Of a stretch of 50,983 bases of DNA, positions 1 to 9,408 are shown in pieces (positions within the stretch are counted from its first letter, which is position 1; each line of letters opens with the position of its first letter). Source of the stretch: Gammaproteobacteria bacterium (GTDB lineage: Bacteria; Pseudomonadota; Gammaproteobacteria; Pseudomonadales; Pseudohongiellaceae); assembly GCA_028825335.1 (NCBI GenBank), contig JAPKAI010000010.1, forward strand, positions 1-50,983, in the 5' to 3' direction. Both the position numbers and the translations under genes were made by a program. The notes under the pieces were generated by a model that searched no databases, was not told where the DNA came from, and saw only the letters and a program-made list of their open reading frames with translations.

Positions 1-71
<71 letters not shown>

Positions 72-86
72 TTAAGACTTTACATG

Positions 87-104
87 GCTGCTCTCTCAAG
101 CAGC
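87..104. other. Small hairpin just upstream of tRNA-Glu
   Basis: GCTGCT (87-92) pairs perfectly with AGCAGC (99-104) around a 6-base loop. It lies 16 bases 5' of the tRNA on the tRNA's strand, so it would sit in the leader or in a spacer of a longer tRNA transcript. No T tract follows on either strand, so it is not an intrinsic terminator. Confidence 0.35.
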
Positions 105-387
105 GGGGGATTCTAAGAAGCTTGGCCTGCTCAGTCAAGAGCAAAGCCAAAATATTCGGATTATTTATGCTCACTTCGCACTAAATGAGCAGCTTTCTCT
201 GTTTACTCGCAGCCAACGGCTCTATTCGACAAAATACTGACCCTTTTTTGCCGTCCTTCTACATAAGAGCATGACGAAGACCTTCCTGCACCAGTCCTAG
301 GTATCTTGACCCTAAAATTGGACTATGCCATCCTCGCATAGGTTCTGGTCTCTCCAAAAGACTGTAAAAACAGCGCGGACGTACAGA

Positions 388-415
388 CCTGATTGAATCG
401 GCCGATGCAATCAGG
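388..415. promoter_or_regulatory. 28-bp near-perfect palindrome, putative operator or cruciform
   Basis: The outer arms CCTGATTG (388-395) and CAATCAGG (408-415) are exact reverse complements. They flank one mismatched A/G pair (396/407) and a perfect inner palindrome ATCGGCCGAT (397-406). Thirteen of fourteen symmetric positions match. It lies about 60 bases upstream of the small ORF starting at 475. The size and symmetry suit a dimeric repressor site. As RNA it could form a hairpin with a GGCC tetraloop, but no T run follows, so a terminator is unlikely. The rest of 72-474 shows no convincing gene. Confidence 0.45.
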
Positions 416-474
416 GTGCCGATAGGAATAAGCCTCTCTAGCAGAGGACGTTGGGGGATACTAGGAAACCAACC

Positions 475-732
475 ATGAACGATAAGCGTCTGAAGCAAAT
501 TGATGATGCTGGTGTAAGCATTGATCAAAAATTGATCAAAGAAGGCACCGCTCAACTCAATAGTGAGATTCAAGTATTAGAAGCTTGGCTCACTGAACTC
601 GACTCTTCAGATAAAGATAATTCTGAGGTGCTAGCGGCCAGAAAGTCCTATAACGACATGCTAAGCAGTCGCAAGGAAATGCTTAGCACACTCGCAAAAC
701 GGGCAAAACTCCAGTCAGTCGGCTCAAACTAG
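475..732 (+). CDS. Small hypothetical helical protein (85 aa)
   Basis: I do not recognise this protein. From the ATG at 475 it encodes 85 residues, almost all charged or helix-forming, with no signal peptide, membrane segment or cysteine. The residue pattern suggests a coiled coil or small helical bundle. A TTG at 451 would add eight residues, but an AGGAAA sequence at 463-468 sits correctly for the ATG. It stands alone, about 100 bases before the dUTPase gene, and the palindrome at 388-415 lies upstream. Codon content looks ordinary. It could be a lineage-specific cytoplasmic protein; no function is assigned. Confidence 0.55.
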   Translation: MNDKRLKQIDDAGVSIDQKLIKEGTAQLNSEIQVLEAWLTELDSSDKDNSEVLAARKSYNDMLSSRKEMLSTLAKRAKLQSVGSN

Positions 733-836
733 CTAAAAAACTCAGATATCTAAGGTGTCAGAGCGCATTGAGGACACAGACCACCAATACTTTCCAACAC
801 CCAACACCCGTCCTATTAACCTAAGAACCCACTCCT

Positions 837-1496
837 ATGCTGTCAGATCAACAGACTAAAACCATGTTGTCACTTCAGTCAGCTATGAATGCGAAGGTAG
901 ACCCTAATTGGGTAGCCGCTCGTTATCCTTATATGCGCGCCGTAGTTATCGAGGCCGCGGAAGCCGTAGAGCATCATGGCTGGAAATGGTGGAAAAAGCA
1001 GGCAAAGGACCTTCCGCAACTGCAGATGGAATTGATCGATATCTGGCACTTCCTGCTCTCTCAGATTCTGCTTAATGAAGGAGGAGGTGAGGCGGCGGCC
1101 CTACTTAAGCTGAACGAACAGCTCGAGACCATCGAAGATTCAAAGCAGGTGGACTTCGACGGCAAATCGTACACTTTAAGCTCGATGGATCTTCTCGAAC
1201 AGATTGAGCTACTTATAGGGATCTCGGCTGCGCGAAGGATCGAGCTATCGGTATTCGCTGCGATAATGAGCAATTGCGAGATGAATTGGACCGAGTTGTA
1301 CTGCCAATACGTCGGCAAAAATGTACTCAACTTCTTTCGCCAGGATCATGGCTATCAAGATGGTAGCTATCAGAAAATGTGGAACGGCCGCGAGGACAAT
1401 GAGTATTTAGTAGAGGTAATGGCAGATCTAGACCCAAGTGATGCCGAGTACGAAGAGAAGCTCTATTCGGCTCTGCGGGATCACTATCCAAACTAG
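837..1496 (+). CDS. Dimeric-type dUTP diphosphatase (dUTPase_2, all-alpha NTP pyrophosphatase)
   Basis: Predicted to hydrolyse dUTP to dUMP and pyrophosphate, keeping uracil out of DNA and supplying dUMP for thymidylate synthesis. Metal-binding acidic motifs of the all-alpha NTP pyrophosphatase superfamily are visible: E39-A-A-E42 followed by a tryptophan-rich HHGWKWWKK stretch, then E65-L-I-D68-IWHF. At 219 residues it matches the dimeric dUTPase family seen in some bacteria, phages and trypanosomatids and is unrelated to the trimeric beta-barrel Dut. A second ATG lies at 864, and neither start has a strong ribosome site, so the start is uncertain. It converges with nfuA. Confidence 0.85.
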   Translation: MLSDQQTKTMLSLQSAMNAKVDPNWVAARYPYMRAVVIEAAEAVEHHGWKWWKKQAKDLPQLQMELIDIWHFLLSQILLNEGGGEAAALLKLNEQLETIEDSKQVDFDGKSYTLSSMDLLEQIELLIGISAARRIELSVFAAIMSNCEMNWTELYCQYVGKNVLNFFRQDHGYQDGSYQKMWNGREDNEYLVEVMADLDPSDAEYEEKLYSALRDHYPN

Positions 1497-1517
1497 TTCC
1501 CGTTCTACTCGAACCTA

Positions 1518-2096
1518 CTAGTAGTAAGCGTTCTCTTTGACTGTATGATCCGTAACGTCACGCACTTCCTTCAACTGAGGAACTTGTTCTAGCAGAGTCT
1601 TCTCTACGCCGTTTTTAAGCGTGACATCGACCATGCCGCAACCCTGACAGCCTCCACCAAAGCGAAGAACAGCGATATTCTCTTCAAATATCTCTTCGAG
1701 AGACACGTTTCCACCATGAGCTGCCAATCCAGGATTGACTTCGTTGTACAAGATATAATTGACTCGATCTTCGATTGGGCTATCGTCGGAGATCTTAGGT
1801 AAGCGAGAGTTTGGCGCCTTAATCGTGAGCTGCCCGCCCATCGAGTCCTTGGCGAAGTCCACTACAGCCTCTTCTAGGAAAGGGATACAAGCTAGCTCGA
1901 TGAAGGTCTTGAAATTTTCATATTGCTTCAGTTCGTCGTCTTCTTTTTCTTCTCCAGGCCGACAAAATGAAATGCAGGTTTCAGCTTTCGGGGTGCCTGC
2001 ATCCAGAATGAAAATTCGCACGGATATACCCTCGCAATCTTGCTTCTTGAGCAACTCGGTAAGGTATTCTTGTGCAGATTCGGTGATGGTAACCAT
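1518..2096 (-). CDS. nfuA: Fe/S biogenesis protein NfuA
   Basis: A cytoplasmic iron-sulfur carrier that receives [4Fe-4S] clusters and delivers them to apo-enzymes, notably under oxidative stress or iron limitation. Residues 1 to about 95 form a degenerate A-type domain. The C-terminal Nfu domain carries the C150-x-x-C153 motif (GGGCQGCG) that holds a cluster at the dimer interface. Length (192 aa) and motif position match E. coli NfuA closely. The ATG at 2096 follows a GAAAGG ribosome site. It is divergent from metH across 185 bases and convergent with the dUTPase gene, so it is probably a single-gene transcript. Confidence 0.96.
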   Translation of the reverse strand: MVTITESAQEYLTELLKKQDCEGISVRIFILDAGTPKAETCISFCRPGEEKEDDELKQYENFKTFIELACIPFLEEAVVDFAKDSMGGQLTIKAPNSRLPKISDDSPIEDRVNYILYNEVNPGLAAHGGNVSLEEIFEENIAVLRFGGGCQGCGMVDVTLKNGVEKTLLEQVPQLKEVRDVTDHTVKENAYY

Positions 2097-2130
2097 ATGC
2101 CTTTCTCGCGCTACTGTTTAGAGTGTGCAA

Positions 2131-2159
2131 ATTATACTCCAATCGATCAGAAATTAGAA
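2131..2159 (-). promoter_or_regulatory. Candidate sigma70 promoter of nfuA
   Basis: On the minus strand an exact TATAAT (2131-2136) lies 35 bases before the nfuA start, with a weak TTCTAA -35 (2154-2159) at 17-base spacing. The -10 is consensus but the -35 matches at only three positions. I see no obvious IscR site, and I could not pick a metH promoter in the rest of the gap. Confidence 0.35.
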
Positions 2160-2281
2160 TATCCGAGCTAATTACTAGGTTATTTTCACAATGCCCTCAG
2201 CCTGCATTTTTGCTAGACTTATCGGCTTTTTCGAGCAGCTATCTTGTATTGGTCAGCAAACAGTAAATTGAGCACAACAAC

Positions 2282-5200
2282 ATGAAAACCAGCGAATCAG
2301 AAACACTTCTACGCAGCCTACTCCAACAGCGCATTTTGGTGCTCGATGGCGCTATGGGGACCATGATTCAGTCACACAAACTGTCAGATGCAGAATTTCG
2401 CAGCAATCGCTTTATAGACTTTCCCCATGAGCTGGCAGGCAACAACGATCTACTCTCGCTAACTCAGCCCGAAATAATCAAGCAGATTCACCTCGCCTAC
2501 CTACTCGCGGGCGCGGATATCGTCGAAACCAATACCTTCAATTCTACACGCAGCTCTCAATCGGACTATCACCTGGAAGATTTAGCCTATGAGCTCAATC
2601 TCGAAGCGGCCAAGCTCGCCAGAGCGGCATGCGATGAGATAGCAGCTACGACACCGGATAAACCTAGATTCGTTGCCGGCGTGTTAGGACCAACGAGCAA
2701 GACAGCCTCGCTCTCGCCCAAGGTCAGTGACCCCGGTTTCAGAAACATCAGCTTCGATGAACTAATTGCCGACTACAGCAACTCAACCAATGCACTCATT
2801 GAAGGTGGTGTCGATATCATCATGATCGAGACGGCTTTCGATACGCTGAATGCGAAGGCTGCAATCTTTGCTATCAGCGAATGCTTCGAGGCCAAGGGTC
2901 TCACTCTTCCTATAATGATATCCGGCACGATCACCGACGCCAGCGGCCGCACCCTTTCAGGCCAGACCGTCGCCGCCTTTTGCAACTCGGTTGCCCATGC
3001 ACAGCCTCTATCTATTGGCTTCAATTGCGCATTGGGCGCTGAGCAGCTGCGCCCTCACATCGAGGAGACAGCAGCGATAGTGAATTGCTACGTTGCCACT
3101 CACCCGAATGCTGGTCTGCCAAATGAATTTGGCGAATACGATCAGTCTCCTAGTGAAATGGCGGCCATCATTGCCGATTTTGCCGAAAGAGGCTTCGTCA
3201 ATGTAGTCGGTGGCTGCTGCGGTACTACCCCGGATCACATCACGGCTATCTGTAAGTCAGTTGAAGGAGTCACTCCCCGCACGATTCCTCAGCTTAAGCC
3301 TGCATGCCGCCTCGCTGGCTTAGAAGCCTTCAATATTGATGCGACGTCCTTGTTCGTAAATGTAGGTGAGCGCACCAACATAACCGGCTCCGCAAAATTT
3401 TCCCGACTGATCATCGATGAGAACTATGACGAAGCACTCGAGGTCGCCTTGCAGCAGGTCGAGTCTGGCGCACAGATAATCGATATCAACATGGACGAGG
3501 GCATGCTCGATTCCGAGATGGCGATGAAGAAATTTCTGAAGCTCATTGCCTCTGAGCCAGACATCAGTCGTGTGCCTATCATGATTGACTCATCCAAGTG
3601 GGAGATCATCGAGACGGGACTCAAGTGTGTACAGGGTAAGTCCATCGTAAATTCGATCAGCCTAAAAGAAGGCGAGGAGGATTTTCTCGCGAAGGCTAAG
3701 CTCTGTATGAAATATGGTGCAGCCGTTATTGTTATGGCGTTCGACGAAAATGGCCAGGCAGACTCGCTGAAGAAGAAGAACGCAATCTGCAAGCGCAGCT
3801 ACGACCTGCTAACACAGAGAATCGACTTCCCCGCTGAAGACATCATATTTGACCCCAATATCTTCGCTGTGGCGACCGGCATCGAAGAGCATAACAATTA
3901 TGCTGTGGACTTCATCGAAGCTTGTCGTTATATCAAGAAAAACCTACCTGGCGCATTGATATCTGGTGGCGTGAGTAATGTCTCGTTCTCATTCAGAGGC
4001 AACAACACCGTTCGCGAAGCTATTCACTCTGTCTTTCTCTATCACGCGATAAAGGCGGGCCTAACAATGGGCATTGTCAATGCTGGGCAACTAACTGTCT
4101 ATGACGATATTCCGGCCGACCTCAAGAAAGCAGTAGAAGACGTCATCCTCAACAAGCATGGAAACGGCACAGAAAATCTAATGGAAGTGGCACTAAACTA
4201 CTCCGGAGGATCTCAGAAGAAAACCGCAGCAGATATCGCCTGGCGCGACTCCGATGTCGAAAGACGCCTAGCATATGCTCTCGTAAAAGGCATTACAAAG
4301 TTCATCATCGAAGATACCGAAGAAGCCCGACAGAAAGCTCATAAGCCTATAGAGGTTATTGAAGGGCCTCTAATGAAAGGCATGGACGAGGTCGGCGATC
4401 TTTTCGGTAGCGGCAAGATGTTTCTACCGCAGGTTGTTAAAAGTGCACGGGTAATGAAGCAGGCCGTAGCCTATCTACTTCCCTATATCGAGGCGGAAAA
4501 AGGCGGAGTAATACAGAGCAAGGGCAAGATTTTGATGGCCACTGTAAAAGGAGACGTACACGACATCGGCAAAAATATTGTCGGGGTTGTGCTCGGCTGT
4601 AACAACTACGATGTAATTGACCTAGGAGTCATGGTCCCCTGCGAGAAAATTCTCCAGATAGCGAGGGATGAGAACGTCGATGTAATTGGCCTCAGCGGCC
4701 TAATCACTCCATCACTCGACGAGATGGTTCATGTCGCCGGTGAGATGCAGCGACTCGATTTCAATATTCCCCTATTGATAGGTGGCGCCACAACGTCCAA
4801 GGCTCACACCGCGGTCAAGATTGAGCAGCATTATCTTAACGACAGTACGATCTATGTGCCTGACGCCTCTAGAAGCGTGTCCGTTGTTAGCACCCTACTC
4901 AATGACAAAAATAAGCCCGAGTATGCGAGCAAAATTCGTAGCGAATATGAAGTCATTCGAGAACGAGTGGCAAACCGATCAACCAAGCTCAAATTGCTTC
5001 CCTATAAGAAGGCAAATGCCAATCCGTTTACTGCTGACTGGAGTAACTATACAGCTGCTAAACCCGCCTTCTTAGGTACGAAGGTATTCACAGATTACTC
5101 CCTTGAGGATCTCATTGACTATATAGACTGGACGCCATTCTTTATAACTTGGAGTCTCGCAGGGAAATACCCAGCTATCCTGAACGACGAAAAAGTAGGC

Positions 5201-5971
5201 GAGGCTGCCACCGATCTATTCCGCGACGCTCAGGCGCTCTTGAAGAAGATCGTCGAAGAGAAACTACTGACAGCTAAGGCTGTGATAGGTTTCTGGCCGG
5301 CCAATAAAATAGCCGACAATGACATTCAACTCTATACTACAGATGAGTCTGGCGCCCCGCTTAATAAACTGCATTTCCTCAGGCAGCAGATACCCAAAGA
5401 AACCGAATTGCCAAATCTCTGTTTGGCCGATTTCGTTGCTCCTCAAGCAGCAGAAAATGGCACGGATTACATAGGCGGCTTCGCCGTTACTACGGGCATT
5501 GGTGCCGATGAACTTGCTGCCAAGTACTCGGCAGAGAACGACGACTACACAGCGATCATGGTGAAGGCACTTGCCGATCGCTTAGCCGAAGCCTTTGCTG
5601 AACACATGCATGAACGTGTACGTAAAGAGTTCTGGGGCTTTGATCCTGCCGAAAAGTTATCGGCGACAGAACTGATCGGCGAGAAATACCGGGGCATTCG
5701 TCCGGCACCCGGCTACCCGGCTTGCCCCGATCATTCCGAAAAGGGCACCCTCTTTTCTCTTCTCAACGCATCCGAAGAAACACAGATCGAGCTGACCGAG
5801 AGTTTTGCCATGAGCCCTGCTGCCAGCGTAAGTGGTTTGTACTTTGGGCATCCAGAATCGAAGTATTTCTCTGTTGGCAAGATTACTCACGAACAAGTAG
5901 ATGACCTGTCCAATAGAAATGGCAAACCGACGGCAGAAATGACAAAATTGCTCACTCCGAATTTGGAATGA
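2282..5971 (+). CDS. metH: Cobalamin-dependent methionine synthase MetH
   Basis: Transfers the methyl group of 5-methyltetrahydrofolate to homocysteine through enzyme-bound methylcobalamin, making methionine and tetrahydrofolate in the cytoplasm. All four modules are present in 1229 residues. The homocysteine domain (about 1-335) has zinc ligands C249, C312 and C313. It is followed by the pterin-binding barrel (about 350-645), the cobalamin cap and Rossmann domain with D758-x-H760-x-x-G763 supplying the axial histidine, and the C-terminal AdoMet reactivation domain (about 900-1229) with [12 protein letters not shown]. These positions match E. coli MetH within one or two residues. I see no cobalamin or SAM riboswitch in the 185-base upstream gap. 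The cell therefore needs B12. Confidence 0.98.
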   Translation: MKTSESETLLRSLLQQRILVLDGAMGTMIQSHKLSDAEFRSNRFIDFPHELAGNNDLLSLTQPEIIKQIHLAYLLAGADIVETNTFNSTRSSQSDYHLEDLAYELNLEAAKLARAACDEIAATTPDKPRFVAGVLGPTSKTASLSPKVSDPGFRNISFDELIADYSNSTNALIEGGVDIIMIETAFDTLNAKAAIFAISECFEAKGLTLPIMISGTITDASGRTLSGQTVAAFCNSVAHAQPLSIGFNCALGAEQLRPHIEETAAIVNCYVATHPNAGLPNEFGEYDQSPSEMAAIIADFAERGFVNVVGGCCGTTPDHITAICKSVEGVTPRTIPQLKPACRLAGLEAFNIDATSLFVNVGERTNITGSAKFSRLIIDENYDEALEVALQQVESGAQIIDINMDEGMLDSEMAMKKFLKLIASEPDISRVPIMIDSSKWEIIETGLKCVQGKSIVNSISLKEGEEDFLAKAKLCMKYGAAVIVMAFDENGQADSLKKKNAICKRSYDLLTQRIDFPAEDIIFDPNIFAVATGIEEHNNYAVDFIEACRYIKKNLPGALISGGVSNVSFSFRGNNTVREAIHSVFLYHAIKAGLTMGIVNAGQLTVYDDIPADLKKAVEDVILNKHGNGTENLMEVALNYSGGSQKKTAADIAWRDSDVERRLAYALVKGITKFIIEDTEEARQKAHKPIEVIEGPLMKGMDEVGDLFGSGKMFLPQVVKSARVMKQAVAYLLPYIEAEKGGVIQSKGKILMATVKGDVHDIGKNIVGVVLGCNNYDVIDLGVMVPCEKILQIARDENVDVIGLSGLITPSLDEMVHVAGEMQRLDFNIPLLIGGATTSKAHTAVKIEQHYLNDSTIYVPDASRSVSVVSTLLNDKNKPEYASKIRSEYEVIRERVANRSTKLKLLPYKKANANPFTADWSNYTAAKPAFLGTKVFTDYSLEDLIDYIDWTPFFITWSLAGKYPAILNDEKVGEAATDLFRDAQALLKKIVEEKLLTAKAVIGFWPANKIADNDIQLYTTDESGAPLNKLHFLRQQIPKETELPNLCLADFVAPQAAENGTDYIGGFAVTTGIGADELAAKYSAENDDYTAIMVKALADRLAEAFAEHMHERVRKEFWGFDPAEKLSATELIGEKYRGIRPAPGYPACPDHSEKGTLFSLLNASEETQIELTESFAMSPAASVSGLYFGHPESKYFSVGKITHEQVDDLSNRNGKPTAEMTKLLTPNLE

Positions 5972-6047
5972 GACCTGCATAAGACTCGCCGTTAGAAGTC
6001 ATTCTGACGAACAATTAATTAGCAGTTAATAGAGAGCTTTGAGCAAC

Positions 6048-7706
6048 ATGTACAGATATGACGGATATGATCATCAGATGTTAGCAGATAGAGTCGCCCA
6101 GTTTCGCGACCAGACCAATCGCTACATTGATGGCAAACTAAGTGATACTGAGTTCCTGCCCCTGCGCCTCCAAAACGGACTCTATGTACAGCGCTTAGCA
6201 CCGATGCTGCGTATTGCTGTCCCCTACGGCATGCTGTCTTCAACACAATTGCGCAAACTTGCCTATATAGCCAATCACTACGACAAGGGTTATGCACATT
6301 TCACCACTCGCCAGAATATTCAATATAACTGGCCCGCCTTAGTCGATGTTCCAGATTTGCTCGCCGACCTCGCAGAAGTAGAAATGCACGCCATACAAAC
6401 CAGCGGCAACTGTATTCGCAACACCACAACAGATCAATTTGCAGGTGCAGCACCTGATGAACTAGAAGATAGCAGAGCGTATTGCGAGATTATCCGTCAG
6501 TGGTCGAGCTTCCACCCTGAATTTGCATATCTACCACGGAAATTTAAGATTGCAGTCTGCGGCACTACCGACGATCAGGCTGCTACACAAGTCCATGACA
6601 TCGGCATCTATATTGTTAAGGGAGCTAATGACGAGATTGGTTTTCGTATTCTCGTTGGTGGTGGCCTCGGTCGAACGCCAGTTATAGGCAAAGAGATATT
6701 CGATTTCGTTGAGAAGAAACATCTTCTAACAGCACTTGAGGCGATACTTCGTGTCTATAATCGCGAGGGGCGTCGTGACAATAAGTACAAAGCCAGAATC
6801 AAAATATTGGTGAAGGAAACGGGTGTCGAAGAGTTCAAGAACAAAGTAATTCAGGAATGGGCAATCATTAAAGATTCCTCGCTTACGCTTACAGACGAAG
6901 AAATTGATCGCTGCCAGAAGTTTTTCGATGCTCCAGACTATCAAGAACTCGGCAACAGTCCGGCCGAACTGACTGATAAACTGCAGAGTAATATACTGTT
7001 CGCGGCCTGGCACTCACAAAACGTAAAACTGCACAAGATCACAGGCTACTCTATAGTGACTGTTTGTTTTAAGGAAACAGGTGTCGCTCCTGGCGATGTC
7101 ACAGATCGCCAACTAGAGCAAATAGCCGACTTATCTGACCAATATAGCTTCGGTGAAATACGAATTAGTCATAAGCAGAATGTCGTCATGGCGGATGTCC
7201 GTCAGGACCAGCTCTTTGAACTTTGGAAGGCGCTAGAATCTGGCGCTATGGCAAGCAACAACCTTGGCCTGCTGACCGATGTTATCTGCTGCCCAGGCGG
7301 GGATTTCTGTGCCCTAGCCAATGCGAAATCCATTCCCATTGCCGAAGCGATTCAACGAAAGTTTGGTGATCATAAACTGCTCACGGATATCGGCGAGATG
7401 AACCTCAACATTTCTGGATGCATGAATGCGTGTGGGCATCACCACGTTGGCAATATCGGTATTCTCGGTGTAGACAAGAAGGGCGAAGAATATTATCAGG
7501 TCTCGCTCGGGGGCTCATCGAAGAAAAAAGCTAGTCTTGGCAAGATTATAGGCCCCTCTTTCGCACAGGAAGAAATTCCAGATGTCGTCGAAACTATCTT
7601 GGCCGTATACAAAGAGAAGCGCATTAGCGATGAAAAATTCATCGACACCTACAACCGAATCGGAATAGATCCATTCAAGGAGAAAGTCTATGCCAAAGCT
7701 GATTAA
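6048..7706 (+). CDS. cysI: Sulfite reductase hemoprotein (CysI/nitrite-sulfite reductase family)
   Basis: Six-electron reduction of sulfite to sulfide for cysteine synthesis, using siroheme coupled to a [4Fe-4S] cluster. The cluster ligands are C415 and C421 (CCPGGDFC) plus C458 and C462 (SGCMNACGHH). The N-terminal half has the ferredoxin-like repeat typical of these reductases (RLQNGLYVQRLAPMLRIAVPYG). The ATG at 6048 is chosen because AGAGAG at 6031-6036 is well spaced from it; a TTG at 6039 is too close. The next gene, DUF934, overlaps its end. No flavoprotein CysJ partner is nearby, so ferredoxin or an unlinked reductase probably supplies electrons. From memory, the Pseudomonas cysI-DUF934 pair is equivalent. 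Confidence 0.93.
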   Translation: MYRYDGYDHQMLADRVAQFRDQTNRYIDGKLSDTEFLPLRLQNGLYVQRLAPMLRIAVPYGMLSSTQLRKLAYIANHYDKGYAHFTTRQNIQYNWPALVDVPDLLADLAEVEMHAIQTSGNCIRNTTTDQFAGAAPDELEDSRAYCEIIRQWSSFHPEFAYLPRKFKIAVCGTTDDQAATQVHDIGIYIVKGANDEIGFRILVGGGLGRTPVIGKEIFDFVEKKHLLTALEAILRVYNREGRRDNKYKARIKILVKETGVEEFKNKVIQEWAIIKDSSLTLTDEEIDRCQKFFDAPDYQELGNSPAELTDKLQSNILFAAWHSQNVKLHKITGYSIVTVCFKETGVAPGDVTDRQLEQIADLSDQYSFGEIRISHKQNVVMADVRQDQLFELWKALESGAMASNNLGLLTDVICCPGGDFCALANAKSIPIAEAIQRKFGDHKLLTDIGEMNLNISGCMNACGHHHVGNIGILGVDKKGEEYYQVSLGGSSKKKASLGKIIGPSFAQEEIPDVVETILAVYKEKRISDEKFIDTYNRIGIDPFKEKVYAKAD

Positions 7707-8190
7707 TAAGAACGCTGTCATAGACAATCATTGGACGGTAATGAAAGCATCTACTGGGCCGGAGATTTTGCAAGTGGTTCCCGGCAAGAATTTCATCGTC
7801 CCGCTGCAGTTCTGGAAGCTTTACAAAGAAGAGCTGAACGGATATGACGGCAACATTGCCGTGTGGTTAGATTCTAATGAAAACCCCGGGCAAATCACTG
7901 ACGAGCTTCACTCTCTGCCCCTGATTGCACTCAATTTTCCAGTTTTCTCAGACGGACGTTCCTACACGAACGCACGGGAACTAAGGCAGAAGTATGTATA
8001 CAAGGGCGAGATCCGAGCTATTGGCGATGTGCTGCGCGATCAGCTTTACTATATGGCCCAATGCGGTTTTGACAGTTTCGAAATTCGTCACGATCAAGAA
8101 GCAGAGCTTTGCCTAGATGCGTTTAAAGATTTTAAGACTGGCTATCAGCCCACTATCACGGAACCCACTCCCTTGTTCAGGCGACGCTAA
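7690..8190 (+). CDS. DUF934 protein, sulfite-reduction accessory
   Basis: A 166-residue member of the DUF934 family, which regularly follows cysI-type sulfite reductases in proteobacteria and is annotated as probably involved in sulfite reduction. Its biochemical role is not established. It overlaps the end of cysI by 17 bases in a different frame, which indicates translational coupling. The central part has the family's conserved LPLIALNFPVFSDGRSYTNARELR-like core (split here by single changes), followed by RAIGDVLRDQLYYMAQCGFD. No signal peptide or membrane segment is visible. It may help assemble or deliver electrons to the hemoprotein; that is inference from context. Confidence 0.9.
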   Translation: MPKLINKNAVIDNHWTVMKASTGPEILQVVPGKNFIVPLQFWKLYKEELNGYDGNIAVWLDSNENPGQITDELHSLPLIALNFPVFSDGRSYTNARELRQKYVYKGEIRAIGDVLRDQLYYMAQCGFDSFEIRHDQEAELCLDAFKDFKTGYQPTITEPTPLFRRR

Positions 8191-8229
8191 CTCGCTATAG
8201 TCCAGAACTATTAGCAAGACACCTGCGCT

Positions 8230-9390
8230 ATGGAATCTGACTCCTTACTCTTTTCCTTCTTCCTCATTTTTACCGGTGCGGCGATACTCTCAACGATTGC
8301 CCTGTTTTTTCGTCAACCTTTGCTGGTGGCGTATATCTGCGCGGGCGCCCTTCTCGGCCCTTATGGTCTAGCCTATATCTCCGATGCTAGCCTGCTGACC
8401 GACATCGCGGAATTCGGCATTATATTCTTACTGTTTTTACTCGGCTTGGATATGCAGCCGAAGAAGCTTTTATCTACCTTACGCAAGACCTTCTTGGTCA
8501 CGCTCGCAAGTTCTGTCGTCTTCGTCCTTCTCGGCTATTCTACTGGCCTTCTATTTGGGTTTAGCCAGATCGAGAGTCTCGTGATCGGGTTTAGCCTAAT
8601 CTTTTCGAGCACCATTATTGGCATTAAGTTGCTGCCCACAACCATTCTACATCAGAAGCACATGGGGGAATTGATGGTCGGCATCTTACTGCTGCAAGAT
8701 TTCATCGCAATTTTTCTAATCACCTTCCTAGATGCAGGAAACCTCCAACAATCAACCGCACTAAGAGTGCTGATTGCCTTTCCCCTGCTATTGGTATTCG
8801 CCTACTTCACAACTCAGTATGTTCTGATACGGCTTATCGCTCGGTTCGATCATTTCAAGGAATATATTTTCCTGCTCGCCATTGGCTGGTGTTTAGGCTT
8901 GTCAGAACTTGGAGTGGCGCTGGGACTCTCCGCGGAGATCGGTGCGTTTGTGGCAGGCGTTGCCTTGGCGACGAGCCCAGTCTCTCTCTATATCGCAGAC
9001 AGATTAAAACCTCTTAGAGATTTTTTCTTGATACTGTTCTTTTTTACACTGGGTGCGCAGTTTAATCTTTTGTTACTACCGGATATTTTTGTCGCCTGCG
9101 TCGTATTGGCAATAGCTGTACTGACAATAAAGCCTATAGTATTTCGATACCTGCTGAAGAGATTCAGCGAGAGGAACAGGCTAGCATGGGATGCTGGCTT
9201 GAGATTAGGGCAAATTAGTGAGTTTTCCCTACTAATAGCCTTTGTAGCGACGCAGTCTGGAGCGATAGGAGAGATCGCCTCCCTTACCATACAAGGTGCG
9301 GCGATCCTGACTTTCCTAGTTTCTTCTTATATTGTTGTGCTGTTCTGCCCAACCCCTATTGCGATCAACCCAAAACTGCGCAGAGACTAG
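8230..9390 (+). CDS. CPA2-family cation:proton antiporter (KefB/KefC-like membrane domain)
   Basis: An inner-membrane transporter of the monovalent cation:proton antiporter-2 family, expected to exchange K+ or Na+ for H+. Roughly eleven to twelve hydrophobic segments fill the 386 residues. Family landmarks include FFRQPLLVAYICAGALLGPYGL near the N-terminus, the acidic FGIIFLLFLLGLDM segment, the HQKHMGELMVGILLLQDFIA segment and the SAEIGAFVAGVALA segment. It ends right after the membrane domain, so the cytoplasmic RCK/TrkA-N domain of KefB and KefC is absent, as in many short homologues. It starts 39 bases after DUF934 and may share its transcript. It converges with the next gene, 18 bases apart. 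Confidence 0.88.
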   Translation: MESDSLLFSFFLIFTGAAILSTIALFFRQPLLVAYICAGALLGPYGLAYISDASLLTDIAEFGIIFLLFLLGLDMQPKKLLSTLRKTFLVTLASSVVFVLLGYSTGLLFGFSQIESLVIGFSLIFSSTIIGIKLLPTTILHQKHMGELMVGILLLQDFIAIFLITFLDAGNLQQSTALRVLIAFPLLLVFAYFTTQYVLIRLIARFDHFKEYIFLLAIGWCLGLSELGVALGLSAEIGAFVAGVALATSPVSLYIADRLKPLRDFFLILFFFTLGAQFNLLLLPDIFVACVVLAIAVLTIKPIVFRYLLKRFSERNRLAWDAGLRLGQISEFSLLIAFVATQSGAIGEIASLTIQGAAILTFLVSSYIVVLFCPTPIAINPKLRRD

Positions 9391-9408
9391 GCTCACAGAC
9401 TCTTATAT

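Noticed and set aside
362-373. CTGT-AAAA-ACAG, resembling a LexA box
   Set aside because: LexA sites need eight bases between the half-sites; here there are four.
259-573. Minus-strand frame of 104 codons overlapping the small plus-strand ORF at 475
   Set aside because: No ribosome site or familiar motif, and composition is unlike a soluble protein. It overlaps a better-supported gene and the 28-bp palindrome.
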